In this document: piece by piece, positions 61,754 to 64,000 of the stretch
How the letters are laid out: the number at the start of each line of letters is the position of its first letter
Numbering within the stretch: position 1 is the first letter of the stretch
Assembly (NCBI RefSeq): GCF_900637865.1
Contig: NZ_LR134421.1
Location: forward strand, 24,077-88,076
Direction of reading: 5' to 3'
Origin: Legionella adelaidensis
Lineage (GTDB): Bacteria > Pseudomonadota > Gammaproteobacteria > Legionellales > Legionellaceae
Length of the DNA stretch: 64,000 bases
Notes under the pieces: model-generated
Told to the model about the DNA's origin: nothing
Seen by the model: only the letters and a program-made list of their open reading frames with translations
The model's database searches: none
Translations under genes and position numbers: made by a program

Positions 61754-61841
61754 ATTTTAAAGCACAATTTGATTGTTTTTAATATCAGGATACCGTATCA
61801 TTACGGCTTAATTTGAAACGCAAATATAGAAATTAGCATTA

Positions 61842-62690
61842 ATGAAACATAATTTTTTAACCAAGCTATTAACTGTCCTGTTATTTTCTTCTTTTATATC
61901 AATAAGCTATGCGCAAAAACGCTTGATTGCCCTCACTATTGACGACTTACCTTTTGTGGGTGAAGAAAAAAACTTTCATTTAAATATGATTATTGATGCC
62001 TTGAAGGCGAATGAAGTTCCCGCTACAGGATTTGTTATTGCTAGTAATGTGAGCCCTAACAATTGGGACACCTTAAAAAAATTTCGAGAAGCCGGCCTTG
62101 GAATAGGCAACCACACTTTAAACCACATTAATCTAAATAAAGTTAAAACCCAAGCTTATATACAAGAAATTGATGATGCCGATAAAGTATTGCTTCCCGT
62201 TCTTACTGAGCCTAAATTTTTTCGCTATCCTTATTTAGCCATGAGTAACGGTGAGAAAAAAAATACTGTAATCAGTTTCTTAGCGGCAAAAAATTATCAA
62301 ATTGCCCCGGTAACCATTGACAGCAAAGACTTTGTTTTTAATCAGCTGCTTTTATCCGTTCAAGAAAAGGATAGAAGAGGATTTTTAGGGGTGCTGCGCG
62401 ATTGTTATTTAAAATTTATATGGGAACAAACGCTATTAGCGGAAGAACACAATATTCAGGCAAATAAACCCAACCGCCCACAAATATTATTAATTCATGC
62501 CAATCTATTAAATGCGTATGTTCTCCCTGACATTATCAATTTATACCGCCAGAATGGCTTCACTTTTGTAAGCCTTGAAAGAGCTTTAAGAGGATTTCCT
62601 GGCACGCCAAAAGTTGCTGTAAAAGAAGAACAACCCATTCCAGAAAAACTGGAACCTGAGCAAATGAACGACATGGTCGCTTGGGATTAA
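61842..62690 (+). CDS. Exported polysaccharide deacetylase-like protein
   Basis: This 282-residue protein has a signal peptide ending near SISYAQ. The NodB fold shows a TIDDLP metal Asp motif in place of the usual TFDDG, and GNHTLNH with the two His. The later segment FFRYPYLAMSNGEKK is like the RxPY motif of the family. The C-terminal tail is rich in Pro, Lys and Glu. It could act on peptidoglycan or a surface polysaccharide. The ribosome binding site is weak. Confidence 0.85.
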   Translation: MKHNFLTKLLTVLLFSSFISISYAQKRLIALTIDDLPFVGEEKNFHLNMIIDALKANEVPATGFVIASNVSPNNWDTLKKFREAGLGIGNHTLNHINLNKVKTQAYIQEIDDADKVLLPVLTEPKFFRYPYLAMSNGEKKNTVISFLAAKNYQIAPVTIDSKDFVFNQLLLSVQEKDRRGFLGVLRDCYLKFIWEQTLLAEEHNIQANKPNRPQILLIHANLLNAYVLPDIINLYRQNGFTFVSLERALRGFPGTPKVAVKEEQPIPEKLEPEQMNDMVAWD

Positions 62691-62693
62691 ATT

Positions 62694-62725
62694 GCAATGA
62701 AGCCTGGTATTGCAACCAGGCTCCT
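62694..62725 (+). repeat. CCTGGTTG palindromic repeat, copy 5 (variant)
   Basis: AGCCTGGT and ACCAGGCT form a perfect 8-bp stem (62701-62722) around ATTGCA. It lies between convergent genes and may terminate both. Confidence 0.6.
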
Positions 62726-62738
62726 TCATAATAGCCGC

Positions 62739-62918
62739 TTACACGGGCGGAGGCCCCCTTCTTCCCATTAATCCTAATATTAAGAAAATAACAAAGATCA
62801 CCACAAATAAGAAAAATAGCAGTTTAGCAATCCCTGCAGCAGTGGCTGCAATTCCAGTAAATCCAAAAACTGCGGCAATAATTGCAATAATTAAAAAGAA
62901 AATCGCCCAACTTAACAT
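62739..62918 (-). CDS. DUF1328 (YtjA-like) small membrane protein
   Basis: This 59-residue protein reads [20 protein letters not shown] at its start and continues with [18 protein letters not shown]. This is the DUF1328 pattern of two membrane helices, found in many proteobacteria (YtjA in E. coli). A very strong ribosome binding site (AAGGAGGG) lies before the ATG at 62918. A longer plus-strand frame covers the same bases but shows no family match. Members are associated with stress, but the function is unknown. It is convergent with the deacetylase gene. Confidence 0.85.
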   Translation of the reverse strand: MLSWAIFFLIIAIIAAVFGFTGIAATAAGIAKLLFFLFVVIFVIFLILGLMGRRGPPPV

Positions 62919-62987
62919 AATGACACCCTCCTTAGTCTCTTCTTCAACTTTAAGTATATGCTATTATGTAATTTTTTGTGGACTTCT

Positions 62988-63620
62988 ATGAAAAGCATTG
63001 CTGTCTTTGGCGGAAGTTTCGACCCTCCTCATCTCGGTCATTTACATACCGCTCTCACTATTCAAAACACCTTTAATTTTACTCGGTTTTTATTCATGCC
63101 TTGTAAAAACCCTGTACTCAAAGGAGCGAGCAAAGCCAACCCACAACAACGCATCAAGATGCTTGAACTACTTCTTGCTGCCTATCCTTTCTTTGAAATT
63201 GATCATCGTGAAATACTACGAGAGGCACCCTCTTACACCGTAAATACATTAGAAAGCATCCGTGAAGAAGTAGGCGATCGATCTATTTGTTTTATCATGG
63301 GCTGGGATGCATTTAGACAACTGCCGCAATGGCATCGATGGGAAAAAATTCTTACCTTATGTAACATCTTAGTCATGAAGAGAGGCAAAGAAGATAAAAA
63401 ACTCCCTAAAGAAGTTGATCTGCTTCTAAGTGAATACCAGGCTTTTACCGCAGAAAACTTTAAGAATAACTGCTGCGGAAATATTATTTTATTCGATGCG
63501 GGTGACTATCCCGTTTCTTCTACTATAATTCGGGAACGCATCAAAGCAGGGAAAGATGTAAATAATTATCTTACAGATTCTGTTGCTGAATTCATTAAGC
63601 AGCAGGAGCTATATCGATAA
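62988..63620 (+). CDS. nadD: Nicotinate-nucleotide adenylyltransferase
   Basis: This enzyme forms nicotinate adenine dinucleotide in NAD synthesis. The ATG at 62988 gives 210 residues starting MKSIAVFGGSFDPPHLGHLH, with the nucleotidyltransferase GSFDPPHLGH motif. The second motif SSTIIRERI is near the C-terminus. Ten earlier codons are in frame but not needed. The end overlaps the convergent cvpA-like gene by 26 bases. Confidence 0.95.
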   Translation: MKSIAVFGGSFDPPHLGHLHTALTIQNTFNFTRFLFMPCKNPVLKGASKANPQQRIKMLELLLAAYPFFEIDHREILREAPSYTVNTLESIREEVGDRSICFIMGWDAFRQLPQWHRWEKILTLCNILVMKRGKEDKKLPKEVDLLLSEYQAFTAENFKNNCCGNIILFDAGDYPVSSTIIRERIKAGKDVNNYLTDSVAEFIKQQELYR

Positions 63621-64000
63621 TATTTTCAGGCTTATCAATCGATTTTACCTTCTGCAACACATCAGGCATATGAGAAGAAAGCCAGCTGACCATAGGGTCG
63701 AAGTGTTGATACAATTGAGACTCACTGCGATATTGTTGATAAGGCAGCGAAGTTAATTTAATGACGGTCATCATAAGCGCTACAATAAAGACTCCACGTA
63801 CAAAACCAAATCCCATACCCAAGAGCCTATCCGGGCCGCTTAATCCGGTTCGTTTAAGCACAAAACTTAGGATTGCATTAAAAAGACCACCAACTACCAG
63901 TGCTGCCAATAATACACCAATAAAAGCAGCAGCAGTTCTTGCTGTTTTATCCTGGATATATTTTTGCAACCAAGGATCTAGTTGCTCAGAATGATTAAAA
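63595..64000 (-). CDS. cvpA: CvpA-family membrane protein (5' end missing)
   Basis: The C-terminal 134 residues of a CvpA-type protein are visible; the frame enters from the right edge, with readable residues HSEQLDPWLQKYI near the edge. Two membrane helices follow, around FIGVLLAALVVGGLFNAIL and MGFGFVRGVFIVALMMTVI, with the conserved RLLGMGFGFVRG segment. In E. coli CvpA is needed for colicin V production and bile resistance. The last 26 bases overlap nadD on the other strand. Confidence 0.85.
   Translation of the reverse strand, partial: FNHSEQLDPWLQKYIQDKTARTAAAFIGVLLAALVVGGLFNAILSFVLKRTGLSGPDRLLGMGFGFVRGVFIVALMMTVIKLTSLPYQQYRSESQLYQHFDPMVSWLSSHMPDVLQKVKSIDKPENIIDIAPAA

Noticed and set aside
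62710..62991. 93-aa plus-strand frame before nadD
   Set aside because: The opposite strand encodes a clear DUF1328 protein with a very strong ribosome site; the plus frame is its shadow.

Overview
This AT-rich window looks like chromosome of a Legionella or close Legionellales relative. The reasons are a type II secretion block of the Lsp type (gspFGHIJK), a PilS/PilR pilus regulator pair, a Sel1-repeat exported protein, and three large orphan proteins whose layout and tails resemble Dot/Icm effectors. The usual gammaproteobacterial housekeeping genes (htpG, glnA, fis, lpxB, leuS, lptE, holA, nadD, lnt, map) lie around them. The genus assignment comes from gene content only. No rRNA, tRNA, CRISPR array, transposase gene or prophage was seen.

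Layout. 1-2549: end-truncated pilR and complete pilS. 2696-5753: a small acidic ORF, then a three-gene ABC exporter (permease, ATPase, HlyD-like lipoprotein). 5877-9576: map, then an Rcp1-like response regulator overlapping a PAS hybrid kinase with two kinase modules. 9670-11608: small ORFs, a serine recombinase with a possible res-like site, and an overlapping APH-fold kinase. 11683-17902: YihY/BrkB membrane protein, then a minus-strand redox and membrane cluster (DAO-Rieske oxidoreductase, DUF2269-like protein, SDR-DoxX fusion, TrxR-like flavoprotein, two small membrane proteins). 17979-18101: a MITE-like element. 18155-32425: Lhr helicase, an unknown 983-aa protein, an MFS transporter, an unknown 789-aa protein, a frameshifted MBL exonuclease and its ATP-dependent DNA ligase. 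32614-36275: amino-acid binding protein, a small Cys-rich exported protein, Gfo/Idh oxidoreductase with lpxB, and fis. 36443-40458: htpG (heat-shock-type promoter), a DUF4124 protein and glnA. 40552-46971: gspFGHIJK, Sel1 protein, mltA. 47148-48875: an unknown protein with an endonuclease/exonuclease/phosphatase (EEP)-type N-terminus. 48995-55346: fatty-acid beta-oxidation (thiolase plus a FadN-type fusion) and a lysine/aminoadipate pair (ALDH7-like, saccharopine dehydrogenase-like). 55564-64000: lnt, leuS, lptE, a Cys-rich exported protein, holA, a polysaccharide deacetylase, DUF1328, nadD and a partial cvpA.

Functional themes are envelope biogenesis and secretion, oxidative metabolism, DNA repair (Lhr, MBL exonuclease and ligase are known repair partners), and probable host interaction. 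Convergent gene ends often carry palindromes. One family built on a CCTGGTTG/CAACCAGG stem occurs at least five times.

The most interesting items are the EEP-type candidate effector with a near-consensus promoter, the 789-aa orphan 8 bp upstream of the frameshifted exonuclease, the 983-aa orphan whose promoter spacer holds a perfect palindrome, the MITE with a target-site duplication, the repeat family, and the 34-bp res-like site before the serine recombinase. Effector status is inference in every case.
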